From NCBI RefSeq assembly GCF_004134775.1, contig NZ_SDOZ01000002.1, positions 553,740 through 617,739 on the forward strand: a stretch of DNA of 64,000 nt. Reading direction: 5' to 3'. Shown in pieces: positions 1 to 8,199 of the stretch. The notes below the pieces were generated by a model. It had not been told where the DNA came from. It did no database searches and saw nothing but the letters and a program-made list of their open reading frames with translations. Each line of letters starts with the position of its first letter. Position 1 is the stretch's first letter. The DNA is from Candidatus Borkfalkia ceftriaxoniphila. Lineage in GTDB: Bacteria; Bacillota; Clostridia; Christensenellales; Borkfalkiaceae. The position numbers were made by a program, and so were the translations under genes.

Positions 1-185
1 CTCCACACGATGGTGTGCGCCCCCTGCCCCGCGAATTGATTCGTAAATAAAATTTTAAAAACGTCGCCGACGGAGATATTCGCGCTGCCGATCCATACGT
101 TGAGTATGACGGCGAGAAACAGGGCGATGCCCAGCGCGGCAAAACATATCTCCGTCCGCAGCAATTTTTTGCTTTTTTCCTTCAT
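1..185 (-). CDS. FecCD/BtuC-family ABC permease, 5' end only
   Basis: Only the first ~61 codons are in the window; the gene runs off the left edge. The ATG lies 3 bp beyond the stop of the substrate-binding lipoprotein gene. Seen: a basic start (MKEKSKKLLRTE), one hydrophobic helix at about residues 14-32, then a stretch (ISVGDVFKILF) followed by TIVW. This resembles the N-terminus of FecCD-type permeases, where a 'sets up exporter gate' segment precedes the conserved LRLPR motif. The family forms the membrane channel of importers for siderophores, haem or cobalamin. The riboswitch upstream of the operon makes a corrinoid the likely substrate. The ATPase gene would be expected beyond the window. 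Family assignment is good; substrate is inference. Confidence 0.75.
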   Translation of the reverse strand, partial: MKEKSKKLLRTEICFAALGIALFLAVILNVWIGSANISVGDVFKILFTNQFAGQGAHTIVW

Positions 186-188
186 TTT

Positions 189-1403
189 TTATTTCAGCCT
201 GTTCACGTACGTAAGCGTATCGGACACGTTTTCCCCGTACAGCATTTTGTAAATATCGGCGACCATCTCGCCCATCTTGTCCATCTTCTGATAGAAATCG
301 TTGGAGGTACGCCACACGTTCCCCTCTTTATACGCCTTGAAATCCTTGAACCAATCGCCGAGACGCGCGTCGATCAGCCCCTGCAGACTTTCGTCCTTTA
401 CGCCCGAAGCGCCGCTCGTCCAGTTATACAGAACGTAATCCGCCTGCGAACACTCTTGGATAAACCATTCCTGCGTCATTTTCGTATTGCCCGACTTTCC
501 GGGGCCGATCTCCGCGACCTGCTTTCCTCCGCCCAGATTGACCAATTCCGTCACGTAATCGGCGGCGTTCCGCACGTAGAAGGTGTCTTTCGTCGAAGTC
601 GTATAGAAGATAAGCACCGTTTTACGCTCCGCTTCGGGCACGTTGATTTTCGAAGTCGTTTCGTTGAGGATCTCGACCTGTCCGTTGAAAACAGCGTCGG
701 ATTTATCGCGCATATCGAAAATCTCTCCGTAGATCTTGATCCATTCTGTACGTCCGAGCGGGTGGCTCTCGTAAGAAGACTGGTCGCGCATGATGCGCAG
801 ATTGCAAGTCTTTGTCAGTTGGTCGTACACGTCGGGAACGGAATCGAGCATCGTCGAAAAAACCGCGAACGTTACGTGTTTTTCCGCGCCGATGGAAATG
901 ATCTGCTCGTAGTCGGGCTTGCTGTATTTGCCGACTTCCTTTACGGTGCCTTTATCGATCGCGTCTTTGATCTCCTGGATCCGCCACGTCGTATCGGCGG
1001 TCGTCATCGGGACTTTCGAAAGCGCATCCATGGCGTTGATGAGCGCCATCGTGCTCGCGGAGGAGACCATAATGTTCTGCCTGTCCCGAAAGGTCATGAT
1101 ATTGACGCCCGCGGGCGCGCCCGAAACCTTGTCCACACCCTCGGGAAGGAGCAGCCAGGAAGTATCCAATTTCTTTTCCTTATCGAACACTTCTATTTTC
1201 GAATACGCTTTTTCGTTTTCGTCCTTCAAGTGCTCGATGGAAAACAGTTCCGCAAAAGTGTTTTCTTCCTTACCCGTACTCGTAAGTTGCGAATACGCGA
1301 CCGTGATACCCTGCTGTTCGTTCTCCTTTTTGTCGCACGCGGCAAAAAGGAGCGTGCTCATTGCCAGAACGGCGAGGAGCACAAGTGCCAGACTTCTCTT
1401 CAT
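189..1403 (-). CDS. ABC transporter substrate-binding lipoprotein, probable corrinoid binder (BtuF-like)
   Basis: 404-residue lipoprotein that would capture a corrinoid outside the membrane and hand it to the FecCD-type permease encoded 3 bp downstream. Seen: signal peptide with lipobox LFAAC around residues 19-23, then a two-lobed periplasmic-binding fold typical of the metal-chelate/cobalamin class, with NLGGGKQVAEIGPG near residue 290 and a WRTSNDFYQKMDKMGEMV helix near the C-terminus. It is longer than E. coli BtuF (about 270 residues after maturation); such longer forms are common in Clostridia. The start is fixed by AAGGAGAGG upstream of ATG. A cobalamin riboswitch and terminator precede it, so expression should fall when cobalamin is plentiful. 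Substrate is inferred from the riboswitch, not from binding residues. Confidence 0.8.
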   Translation of the reverse strand: MKRSLALVLLAVLAMSTLLFAACDKKENEQQGITVAYSQLTSTGKEENTFAELFSIEHLKDENEKAYSKIEVFDKEKKLDTSWLLLPEGVDKVSGAPAGVNIMTFRDRQNIMVSSASTMALINAMDALSKVPMTTADTTWRIQEIKDAIDKGTVKEVGKYSKPDYEQIISIGAEKHVTFAVFSTMLDSVPDVYDQLTKTCNLRIMRDQSSYESHPLGRTEWIKIYGEIFDMRDKSDAVFNGQVEILNETTSKINVPEAERKTVLIFYTTSTKDTFYVRNAADYVTELVNLGGGKQVAEIGPGKSGNTKMTQEWFIQECSQADYVLYNWTSGASGVKDESLQGLIDARLGDWFKDFKAYKEGNVWRTSNDFYQKMDKMGEMVADIYKMLYGENVSDTLTYVNRLK

Positions 1404-1456
1404 TTCTACCTCTCCTTAAAAGGATATTTTTATAAATAAACCGAGAAGATGGCAAC

Positions 1457-1490
1457 AAAAATGCGCCCGCAAAAACGGTATGCGGACGCA
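1457..1490 (-). terminator. Attenuator terminator in the cobalamin-importer leader
   Basis: On the minus strand a TGCGTCCGCA / TGCGGGCGCA stem (one G-U pair) is followed by five U. It sits between the riboswitch aptamer and the Shine-Dalgarno of the lipoprotein gene, the position expected for a transcription-termination expression platform. Confidence 0.8.
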
Positions 1491-1555
1491 GACTTTCCCG
1501 ATCGAGATTTGAGAAAGATATGTCGGCCGCATTCTTCATTTGCCCAAGAATGTTT

Positions 1556-1740
1556 CCCGTAACGCTTTAAGCAGGTTTCCTGGCTTGCGGTCTTTTTTCA
1601 AAGATGTGCGCGCCTTCTCAAACGATTCCGTTCAATGGCGTATGCGCAGCGTTTCACCGTTCACAGTAATGGCTGTTGCATCGGTCTTTCACCGATTTCC
1701 CTTTTACCCTTGCTCTCGCAAGGCACTCAACGCGCTTGTT
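1556..1740 (-). promoter_or_regulatory. Cobalamin riboswitch (B12 box)
   Basis: Reading the minus strand, the region contains in order GAGTGCC, a hairpin CCTTGCGAGAGCAAGG, GGGAAATCGGTGAAAGACCGATGC, a CCATTACTGTGA segment and GCAAGCCAGGAAACCTGC. These are the conserved blocks of the AdoCbl-type aptamer, including the GCCACTG-like and B12-box AAGCCAGGA motifs. Aptamer limits are approximate. It is followed about 65 nt later by an intrinsic terminator and then the importer genes, so ligand binding would be expected to stop transcription. Assignment from motif order is strong; which cobamide it prefers cannot be told. Confidence 0.93.
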
Positions 1741-1753
1741 TATTTACGGGTAT

Positions 1754-1782
1754 AGTTTAATACTTTTTCCCCCGCCCGTCAA
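1754..1782 (-). promoter_or_regulatory. Sigma-A-type promoter of the cobalamin-importer operon
   Basis: TTGACG at 1782-1777, a 17-bp spacer and TAAACT at 1759-1754 on the minus strand. Transcription would begin just before the riboswitch aptamer, giving a leader of roughly 340 nt. Confidence 0.65.
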
Positions 1783-1860
1783 GTCAATTTTTTAAGAAAA
1801 ACCGAAAGCCGCGAATGATGACAAATCAACTCTCTTTTTTAGCAAAATCGTGCTACATTT

Positions 1861-2943
1861 TTATTCCGCGCCGTATTTGCGCAGGCGAGCTACGATCTCG
1901 TTTTTCCTGTCGATGGAATAACCGAACTGCATTTTGACGAGATCGTCGGGCCGTTCGATGACTTGCAAAATTTCGTCGAGATGAAAGTCCAGATCGTAAT
2001 ACGCCTGGATCTTTCTTTTCGCCTTCGAGATCTTCGCATAAACTTCGCTCCAATCGCGGGTGCGCGGTTCCCCCTCGCCGGGGACCCATTGTATTCCTTT
2101 GATGGTATCGACGGTCAGCAGACTGTCCAGATGTTTCAGTTCGCCGATCCCGTCCAGATGATACCAGGCGTTCGAAAGGCGGGCGGAAGTCTTTTCAAGT
2201 TCGGGCTTTACGAATTCGTCGAACATGTCGTTCCCGATCATAAAGGAAAAATCGCTCTGCAACATATACGACGGCTTTTCGTAATATATGGAACTCCAAT
2301 CGCTGTACCCTTGCGAGCCCTTCAAAAGTTCGCAAAGTTCGAGATAAAAGCGGTGCCAAAGGTCTGCAATTTCGTTTACGAGACGTTTGACTTGCTCGGG
2401 CTCGTCGTACAGATCGTATAAAAGATTGTCGGACTGGCGGAAAGACGCTAAAATATCCATGATCCCGCCCAGATCAGGGAACCCGATCACGACGTTGCCC
2501 TGCCAGCGTTTCATGCCCTCGATAAAAATTTCACGGATACGGTCCAGCCAGATATTGTCGGCGTCGTACTCAAAATGCATTTCGTTTAAAGGCTTTACTT
2601 CTTTGGGTCTGAACCATACCGTCTGAGAATCGTTCAGAAGATCCGCACCCAGAAACGCCGCGACGATACCGGGACCGAACTGCATGGTCTGCATCAGGGG
2701 AAAACTGTCCCCGACGTATTCGTAACCGCTCAGTTCGTAATCGTATCTGTCGACGATCTGTTTGGGCGTGATGCGAAGATCGTTGCAGTTGGCAAAGGAA
2801 AGCAGCGGATTTTTCGGCATTTCGCGCCCCGCGTCCCGCCCCCAAAATACGCACGGCAAAATCGGTCTTCCCAATTCCCCTTTCCACCAGCGCCTGTAAT
2901 TTGTCTTTACATTTTCCCACTGCGCGTCGCTGAAATCTATCAT
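1861..2943 (-). CDS. Uroporphyrinogen-decarboxylase/methyltransferase-superfamily protein
   Basis: 360 residues. The start is the ATG at 2943, which has CAGGAGA 6-7 nt upstream; a GTG nine codons earlier lacks a ribosome site. The sequence has the features of the URO-D-like TIM-barrel superfamily that includes MtaA/CmuA/MtcB methyltransferases: a mid-protein GFPDLGGIMDILASFR segment and a C-terminal WYHLDGIGELKHLDSLL followed by GIQWVPGEG. In the superfamily the conserved His (here HLDG) can serve as a zinc ligand for methyl transfer to a corrinoid or coenzyme M. It lies 60 bp after the GH78-like gene on the same strand and may be the last gene of that operon. A methyltransferase/demethylase role is inference; substrate unknown. 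A true haem-pathway HemE is unlikely given the context and divergence. Confidence 0.6.
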   Translation of the reverse strand: MIDFSDAQWENVKTNYRRWWKGELGRPILPCVFWGRDAGREMPKNPLLSFANCNDLRITPKQIVDRYDYELSGYEYVGDSFPLMQTMQFGPGIVAAFLGADLLNDSQTVWFRPKEVKPLNEMHFEYDADNIWLDRIREIFIEGMKRWQGNVVIGFPDLGGIMDILASFRQSDNLLYDLYDEPEQVKRLVNEIADLWHRFYLELCELLKGSQGYSDWSSIYYEKPSYMLQSDFSFMIGNDMFDEFVKPELEKTSARLSNAWYHLDGIGELKHLDSLLTVDTIKGIQWVPGEGEPRTRDWSEVYAKISKAKRKIQAYYDLDFHLDEILQVIERPDDLVKMQFGYSIDRKNEIVARLRKYGAE

Positions 2944-3003
2944 ATAATTCTCCTGTTTCGGCCCGCTCACGTCAGACCGTTTTTTATATTATTTTATGTT
3001 CCG

Positions 3004-4737
3004 TTATACCTGTTCCTTCAACAAAAAAGAATAGACCGTATATCCGTTTTCGCGGGCAGGCGCCGTATCGAGATGCGCGACGTTCCTCTTCCAGCCGACC
3101 TGCGTCGATTCGGGACAGACGAGTTCCGCCCTGCGAACACCGTCCGCATCTTTGTAAATACTGACGCGAATTTCCCCGTTCGCGGCGGGAACGACTGCCC
3201 GAACGTCGTTCAGCCCCGCACATACGGGAGAAAATTCGATGCTTTGATAGCCGTATTCTACGGGACGGACGCCCGCGAAGTAAGTAAAGAACAGATACGG
3301 CAGCCCCGCGCTCCAACCGTGACATTCGCTGTTCCAGGTATCCCTGTCGTCGGGCGGGTCGTTCAGGCGCGTGCGCATAAATGTTCCAAAGTTCCCGTCG
3401 ATGATCTCCCAGAAAGTATCGGCGCCGTTTTGCAGCATGGTGCCCCAGACGCTTTGCAGCAGCGGCAACGCTTGTTCGGTTTGGCCGTTTTTCAAAAGCG
3501 CTTCGAGCACCAGCGTGTTAACGAAGGGCCACACGTGGTCGTTATGAACGAAATTCTGCCCGTCGGGCTCTTCTTTCGGGTAATACAGCAGCATACCGTA
3601 CGGCGTCTTGAATTTTTCGCAAAGCGCCGACAAAACTTTTTTGCGGTCCTGTTGCTCGCACACGCCGAACAGCACGGCAAGCGCCGCCGCGTCCGAAGAA
3701 AAGCGCCCGGGGGTTCCCATGATATCGTAATATAACTTCTTTTTCCGATCGAACGACTCTTCGTTGATCTTATTTTTCAGCCGCGCCGCCAAAGCCTCGC
3801 AATTCTGCGCAGACGCAAGATCCTTACCCAAATTCTTTTCCATACGCGCCGCCGCCTTGAGTGCGGCATATAAAACGCAGTTGCTGCTCGTGATCTTACC
3901 GTGACGGCTGGAAGTCCATGCCCAAGTCTGCATTTTCCCCAGATCCAGGCAGCCGTCCTCTAAGATCGTGAGGATAAATCGGAGGATCGCGCGCACTTTT
4001 TCCAGATGTTCCAAATAAAAATCCGTATCGCCGCTGACTTTGAGATAGTCTTCCAACACGATCAGAAACCAGCAGTTGTACTCGTAAAACACCTGCATGG
4101 AAATACTGCTCGCGGGAATAAATCCGTCTTCTCGGATCTGGTCCAAAATCACGTCGAACGTATTGCGGATCACCTCTTTATTGCGAAACAACGCCCATAC
4201 GTTGCGTATTTCGGGATACAGATCCCCCACCCAGACCTCGCGGTCGCGCCGCGCGCCGTCGACGATGACGTAATCGGAATACTTTCCGTGCCAGTTCAGG
4301 GCGAATTCACGGTTCTTCTCTCCCTGCAAGTCAAAGGTCGAATTGCCCTGCGTGTGCGGAAATACGCAACAGCGCAGCGTGTGTTCGCACACGGAAAACA
4401 TTTTTTCGAACAGTTTTGAATCACAGGAAAAATCGCCGTATTTTTCGAGAGGCAACATCTTGTCTTGAAAAGAAAGATCGACGCTTTCGAGCGGCACACC
4501 GTGCGCGGTTACGAGAAGGTAGCGCGCCGTGACCAGTTTTTTCGATCGGCAGATCGCTTTGCCTTCGAAAATACTCATATCGCATTTACAACGAAAGTTG
4601 ATAAAATCGGGATACGGCCCGTATGCGCACGAAACCGAAGCGCCCGCCGACGCGGGATAGGTGAACGTGAGCACGCCGTTTCCGAGTTGTTCCAGATCGA
4701 AAAGCGCCTGATCTTCTGTCTTGCGAATAATTTTCAT
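3004..4737 (-). CDS. GH78-like alpha-L-rhamnosidase (six-hairpin glycosidase)
   Basis: 577 residues, no signal peptide, so probably cytoplasmic and acting on imported oligosaccharides. Seen: VDGARRDREVWVGDL around residues 165-180, the DG-x-RDR-x-x-W-x-GD motif that carries the catalytic general acid region of GH78; later GADTFWEIIDG and SECHGWSAGLPYLF, which match the second acid and the (alpha/alpha)6-barrel end of the family. The last ~90 residues form a beta-rich tail. It is shorter than multidomain GH78 enzymes (900+), lacking N-terminal beta domains. It starts 4 bp after the LplC-type permease, so it is co-translated with the importer. Rhamnoside cleavage is the likely activity, but related six-hairpin families (GH106-like, GH78-like glucuronidases) cannot be excluded. 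Confidence 0.72.
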   Translation of the reverse strand: MKIIRKTEDQALFDLEQLGNGVLTFTYPASAGASVSCAYGPYPDFINFRCKCDMSIFEGKAICRSKKLVTARYLLVTAHGVPLESVDLSFQDKMLPLEKYGDFSCDSKLFEKMFSVCEHTLRCCVFPHTQGNSTFDLQGEKNREFALNWHGKYSDYVIVDGARRDREVWVGDLYPEIRNVWALFRNKEVIRNTFDVILDQIREDGFIPASSISMQVFYEYNCWFLIVLEDYLKVSGDTDFYLEHLEKVRAILRFILTILEDGCLDLGKMQTWAWTSSRHGKITSSNCVLYAALKAAARMEKNLGKDLASAQNCEALAARLKNKINEESFDRKKKLYYDIMGTPGRFSSDAAALAVLFGVCEQQDRKKVLSALCEKFKTPYGMLLYYPKEEPDGQNFVHNDHVWPFVNTLVLEALLKNGQTEQALPLLQSVWGTMLQNGADTFWEIIDGNFGTFMRTRLNDPPDDRDTWNSECHGWSAGLPYLFFTYFAGVRPVEYGYQSIEFSPVCAGLNDVRAVVPAANGEIRVSIYKDADGVRRAELVCPESTQVGWKRNVAHLDTAPARENGYTVYSFLLKEQV

Positions 4738-4741
4738 ACTT

Positions 4742-5605
4742 TTAACCCTTTACCGAGCCGATGACCATGCCGGTGACGAAATATTTTTGGAGAAACGGGT
4801 ATACCAGGAGCAGCGGCAGCATCGTGACGAAGATCTGCGCGGATTTCATGTTTCTCCCGATATTGACCATGCTTTCGTCGATATTCGAGGGCGCTTTATT
4901 CGTGAGAATGACCTGCAGATAAGTCTGCAACGGATAGTTTGCGATATCGTTGTTGTACAAAAGGCCGTCGAACCAGGAATTCCAATGCGTTACGAAAGCG
5001 AGCAGCGTGACGGTTGCGATGGAAGGCAGACAGACGGGCAATACGATGCGCACAAGGCATTGCAGATAATTCGCCCCGTCAACCTTGGCGGCCTCTTCGA
5101 TCTCTCGGGGGAGGGAACGCATGAAATTCATCATCAGTATGACGCTGAAAATGGGAACCGACGTCGGAAGGACGAGCGCCCAGATGGTATCGAATAGGTT
5201 GAGGTCGTTGATGAACAGATAATACGGCACCATGCCAGCGGAAAAGATCATGACGAACAGGAGCAATCCGATATAGACGGGCCGCCCCGTAAATTCCTCT
5301 TTGTTTTTGGAGAGCGGATAAGCGAGCAGCACGATCAGAAGGATATTGATGGCAGTGCCCAGCACCGCCCTGTACACGCTGACGCCGAACGAACGAAAAA
5401 ACGTATTGCCCTGGATGAGATATTTATAACTGTCCGTATTGAAGCCGACAGGGATCAACCCGACCATATTATTATCGGAGGCGACTTTGGAACTGAGCGA
5501 AACGGCGAGCAGATGCAGTATGGGAAGGATACAACTGAGCGCCAGAAGCGTCAAAAAGATATAGTTGAACACAGCGAAAATGCGCTGTCCCTTGGTGATC
5601 CTCAT
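4742..5605 (-). CDS. LplC/MalG-type carbohydrate ABC transporter permease
   Basis: 287 residues with six predicted membrane helices (first at about 12-32). The cytoplasmic coupling loop is visible as EEAAKVDGANYLQCLVRIVLP around residue 185, the EAA motif that contacts the ATPase. The C-terminus QKYFVTGMVIGSVKG is the usual ending of this family. It pairs with the LplB-type permease 12 bp upstream to form the channel of a CUT1-like oligosaccharide importer fed by the lipoprotein at 14329-16053. SD AAAGGAG precedes the ATG. No ATPase is encoded in the operon; a shared MsmX/UgpC-type ATPase elsewhere would be expected from known firmicute systems. Confidence 0.92.
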   Translation of the reverse strand: MRITKGQRIFAVFNYIFLTLLALSCILPILHLLAVSLSSKVASDNNMVGLIPVGFNTDSYKYLIQGNTFFRSFGVSVYRAVLGTAINILLIVLLAYPLSKNKEEFTGRPVYIGLLLFVMIFSAGMVPYYLFINDLNLFDTIWALVLPTSVPIFSVILMMNFMRSLPREIEEAAKVDGANYLQCLVRIVLPVCLPSIATVTLLAFVTHWNSWFDGLLYNNDIANYPLQTYLQVILTNKAPSNIDESMVNIGRNMKSAQIFVTMLPLLLVYPFLQKYFVTGMVIGSVKG

Positions 5606-5617
5606 AATTTCGCTCCT

Positions 5618-6562
5618 TTAAAACACGCGATAACCCGAGCACTTATGCGCCAGGAACCAGCCCGTCACGATAAACGCCCCCGAAATGAGCGACTTGAAAA
5701 GCCCCAGCGCGGTGGCGATACCGTACTGTCTGCTCCCGAAGGTTATATCGTACACGAGCGTATCGATGATCTCCGCGTCGTCCCGCACAAGATTGTTGAT
5801 CATCATGAATATCTGATCGAACCCCGCGTTCAGGATAGAACCGAGATTGAGCACGCCCATTAAGATGACCATGGGCAGGATCGCAGGCAGCGTAATGTGT
5901 ATCGTCTGTTTCCAGCGGTTCGCGCCGTCCACTTCCGCCGCCTCGTATAAATTTTTATCGACGCCCGTCAAAGCGGCGAGAAAAACGATGGTATTGTAAC
6001 CGAAATTCTTCCACACGTCCGTTCCCACCAGCATGGTCACGAACGCCCCTCCGTCTTCCAGCCACTTGACGTCGGAAATGCCGACGGCGTTGAGAATATT
6101 GTTGACGGCGCCGTCCGCGCTGAACAGATCGAGAAAGATACCGCCGAGGACCGCCCAACTCAAAAAGTAAGGCAGATAGATGATGGTCTGCACCGACTTT
6201 TTAAAGGGAACGGCGCGCACTTCGTTTAAAAGCAGCGCGACAACGATGGGAAAGGGAAACCCGATGAGTATCTTTAAAACGGCGATTTTAAAGGTATTCC
6301 AGAACGCGGGCCAGAACATGGGCAGGGAAAACATATTCTCGAAATTCTGCCAGCCCAGCCAGGGCGAACCGTAGATCCCCTTCGTGGCGATATATTTTTT
6401 CCATGCGAGCACGATGCCGCCCATAGGTATGTAGGCAAATACGAGCACCATTACCATGGGAAGGAGCGCGATCAGGTGCAGTTGATAACTTTTTTTGAAA
6501 CCGCGACGCAATTCTGTCGCCCAGCCTCTCTTTTGGGCGCCTTCGCTCGCTACTCTTTTCAC
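5618..6562 (-). CDS. LplB-type carbohydrate ABC transporter permease
   Basis: 314 residues when started at the GTG at 6562. That GTG has a strong GGAGGAG 5 nt upstream and overlaps the TGA of the preceding gene (GTGA), so the two are translationally coupled; a longer frame reading into the neighbour is not credible. The basic N-terminus (KRVASEGAQKRGWATELRR) is followed by six membrane helices. The EAA loop is YEAAEVDGANRWKQTIHITLP. This is the LplB/YtcP-partner family, the first permease of a CUT1-type importer, and it works with the LplC-type protein encoded next. Confidence 0.92.
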   Translation of the reverse strand: MKRVASEGAQKRGWATELRRGFKKSYQLHLIALLPMVMVLVFAYIPMGGIVLAWKKYIATKGIYGSPWLGWQNFENMFSLPMFWPAFWNTFKIAVLKILIGFPFPIVVALLLNEVRAVPFKKSVQTIIYLPYFLSWAVLGGIFLDLFSADGAVNNILNAVGISDVKWLEDGGAFVTMLVGTDVWKNFGYNTIVFLAALTGVDKNLYEAAEVDGANRWKQTIHITLPAILPMVILMGVLNLGSILNAGFDQIFMMINNLVRDDAEIIDTLVYDITFGSRQYGIATALGLFKSLISGAFIVTGWFLAHKCSGYRVF

Positions 6563-8148
6563 TTTTTCTCCTCCAAAACGAAATTCAAAGTATTCCCGTC
6601 TCCTGCGGGGTTCGTAATTTTCAGACGATGATTTTTGAAAGAAACCGTCCATTCGTCCGCATCCCCCAAAAATCCGCCGATCGCCTCGTAAAAGCGGCGG
6701 GAACAAAAATCAGAGATCCGCACGCATTCCTCGGCGCAGTTTTCGCCCAGCCATGCGGGCACGACGACGCGCGTCCCCTTTTTTGCGTATTCGCCGACGA
6801 GGCGCAGCGTTTCGCCGCGGCACCGCTCTCCGCACACGATGATGAGCGAGGGCTCGCCGAGCGTTTCTCTCTGCACGAGATCGTCAAAGACGAGAACGCT
6901 GTGCATGGGATAAAACAGTTTATGGAAAGACGTTTGCTTTTCTTTTCCCACGCCCTCGGCGAGTGGCAGAGTACCGCACGTCTTTTCGTTGCGCGAATAA
7001 GCCGCCGTCGGGAACGACTGAAATTCGGTATTCCAGAAAGTCGTGCCCGCAGGAGAAACCGCGCCGTGCGACAAAGCGTGCATGACCTGAAAAAAACTGT
7101 TCTTTCTTTCGTTCATGGGGAATTCGGAAAAACCGTAACTCCCCGCGCCGTCGAAAGTGCCGTTTGCGGAAAAGACGCCGTCGTCCGCGTGGATCACGGC
7201 GATCTCGCACTGTACGTCGCTGTGCGAATAGGGAGGCGTTTTCCCCCGATAGCGCTCTAAAAAGAGGCTGTAAGCCTCGCCGAACGGCGTAATCTCGAAC
7301 GAATCGCCGCGGGAGATCGCCAGCGGGTCGCAGTTTTCCACGAACAGGAGTTCGGGCGACATATACCACGAGAGAACCAAAGCGTTGTAAAATTCTTGCA
7401 CGCCGTGCGCGGGAAACCCCCAGAGCCTCGTGAACCATTCTCCCACGTCGAATCCCCACAGATCGACGGTGACGCACATCTTTCTCTTATATTGTTTGCA
7501 CGCGCCCATGGCGACCGCGAACATGACGCTCTGATACTCTTCTTTCAGCGCTTTGGGGGATAAATGCATGCCGCCTCGCGCCAGAAGGTGCATCATCGAG
7601 GGAAAGACGCATTCGCCGTACACGTCCGTACCGTATCCGTCGACGAGTCGCTTTACATTGTTTACAATCGCCTCCTCGCACTCCTCTTCCGTCTTGCAGG
7701 GTGTCGTCAGCCACTGGTGCAGGCGGGCGTCCTTGCGGTAGACGGAAGGATGCAGTTGCAAGTGCTCCGTTTCGTCGTACAGCAAGCCGAGAAAGTTTTC
7801 CGACCGCTTCGCGCGCCGCACGAGTTTTTGCGGCACGTCGTAGCGGTTGGTCCCCTCGCAATGCGGGCCGTTGATGTTTCCGAACTCGTTGCCGAGCATA
7901 TATTGCAAGCCGCATTTCTCCATATCCCGCACGAAATCTTCCGTAAGTTCGTCCTGCGGCATTGCGTGCTGCATGAGAAAATCCACGCCGAACGTTTCCT
8001 GCAACAGTCTTATGAACGCCTGTTTCGTCGGGGCGGGATCCTGCGAGGCGAAAAACTGCCCCTCTCCCGTACGCATGAGCGTTCGGGACGCATCGGGATA
8101 CCATGGATCGTCCCATCCCATAACGGAATTCTGCAAGCCGAATTTCAT
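6559..8148 (-). CDS. Unassigned TIM-barrel-like enzyme of a glycan operon
   Basis: 529 residues from the ATG at 8148, which has GGAGGT 4 nt upstream; an upstream start 14 codons earlier has none. No signal peptide, so cytoplasmic. I do not recognise the family. The first ~300 residues alternate helices and strands with short acidic segments (LLYDETEHLQ, VDLWGFDVGEWF, LLFVENCDPL) in the manner of glycoside hydrolase TIM barrels. Around residues 430-480 there is a Rossmann-like stretch (LIIVCGERCRGETLRLVGEYA, then GTRVVVPAWLGENC) recalling the amidotransferase-like domain of GH42-type enzymes, and the tail is beta-rich. It is located between a surface protein and the permeases, consistent with processing of an imported glycan. 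Glycosidase role is inference. Confidence 0.5.
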   Translation of the reverse strand: MKFGLQNSVMGWDDPWYPDASRTLMRTGEGQFFASQDPAPTKQAFIRLLQETFGVDFLMQHAMPQDELTEDFVRDMEKCGLQYMLGNEFGNINGPHCEGTNRYDVPQKLVRRAKRSENFLGLLYDETEHLQLHPSVYRKDARLHQWLTTPCKTEEECEEAIVNNVKRLVDGYGTDVYGECVFPSMMHLLARGGMHLSPKALKEEYQSVMFAVAMGACKQYKRKMCVTVDLWGFDVGEWFTRLWGFPAHGVQEFYNALVLSWYMSPELLFVENCDPLAISRGDSFEITPFGEAYSLFLERYRGKTPPYSHSDVQCEIAVIHADDGVFSANGTFDGAGSYGFSEFPMNERKNSFFQVMHALSHGAVSPAGTTFWNTEFQSFPTAAYSRNEKTCGTLPLAEGVGKEKQTSFHKLFYPMHSVLVFDDLVQRETLGEPSLIIVCGERCRGETLRLVGEYAKKGTRVVVPAWLGENCAEECVRISDFCSRRFYEAIGGFLGDADEWTVSFKNHRLKITNPAGDGNTLNFVLEEKK

Positions 8149-8199
8149 ATCCACCTCCGTGTTTGCGGGATCGGTCTCCCGATCCCGCACGTTAAAACG

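Noticed and set aside
456..1439. 327-codon open frame on the plus strand
   Set aside because: Antisense to the substrate-binding lipoprotein and its signal peptide region; no conserved motif.
1540..1755. Short open frames within the riboswitch region
   Set aside because: They overlap conserved aptamer blocks and have no ribosome site; the RNA element explains the conservation.
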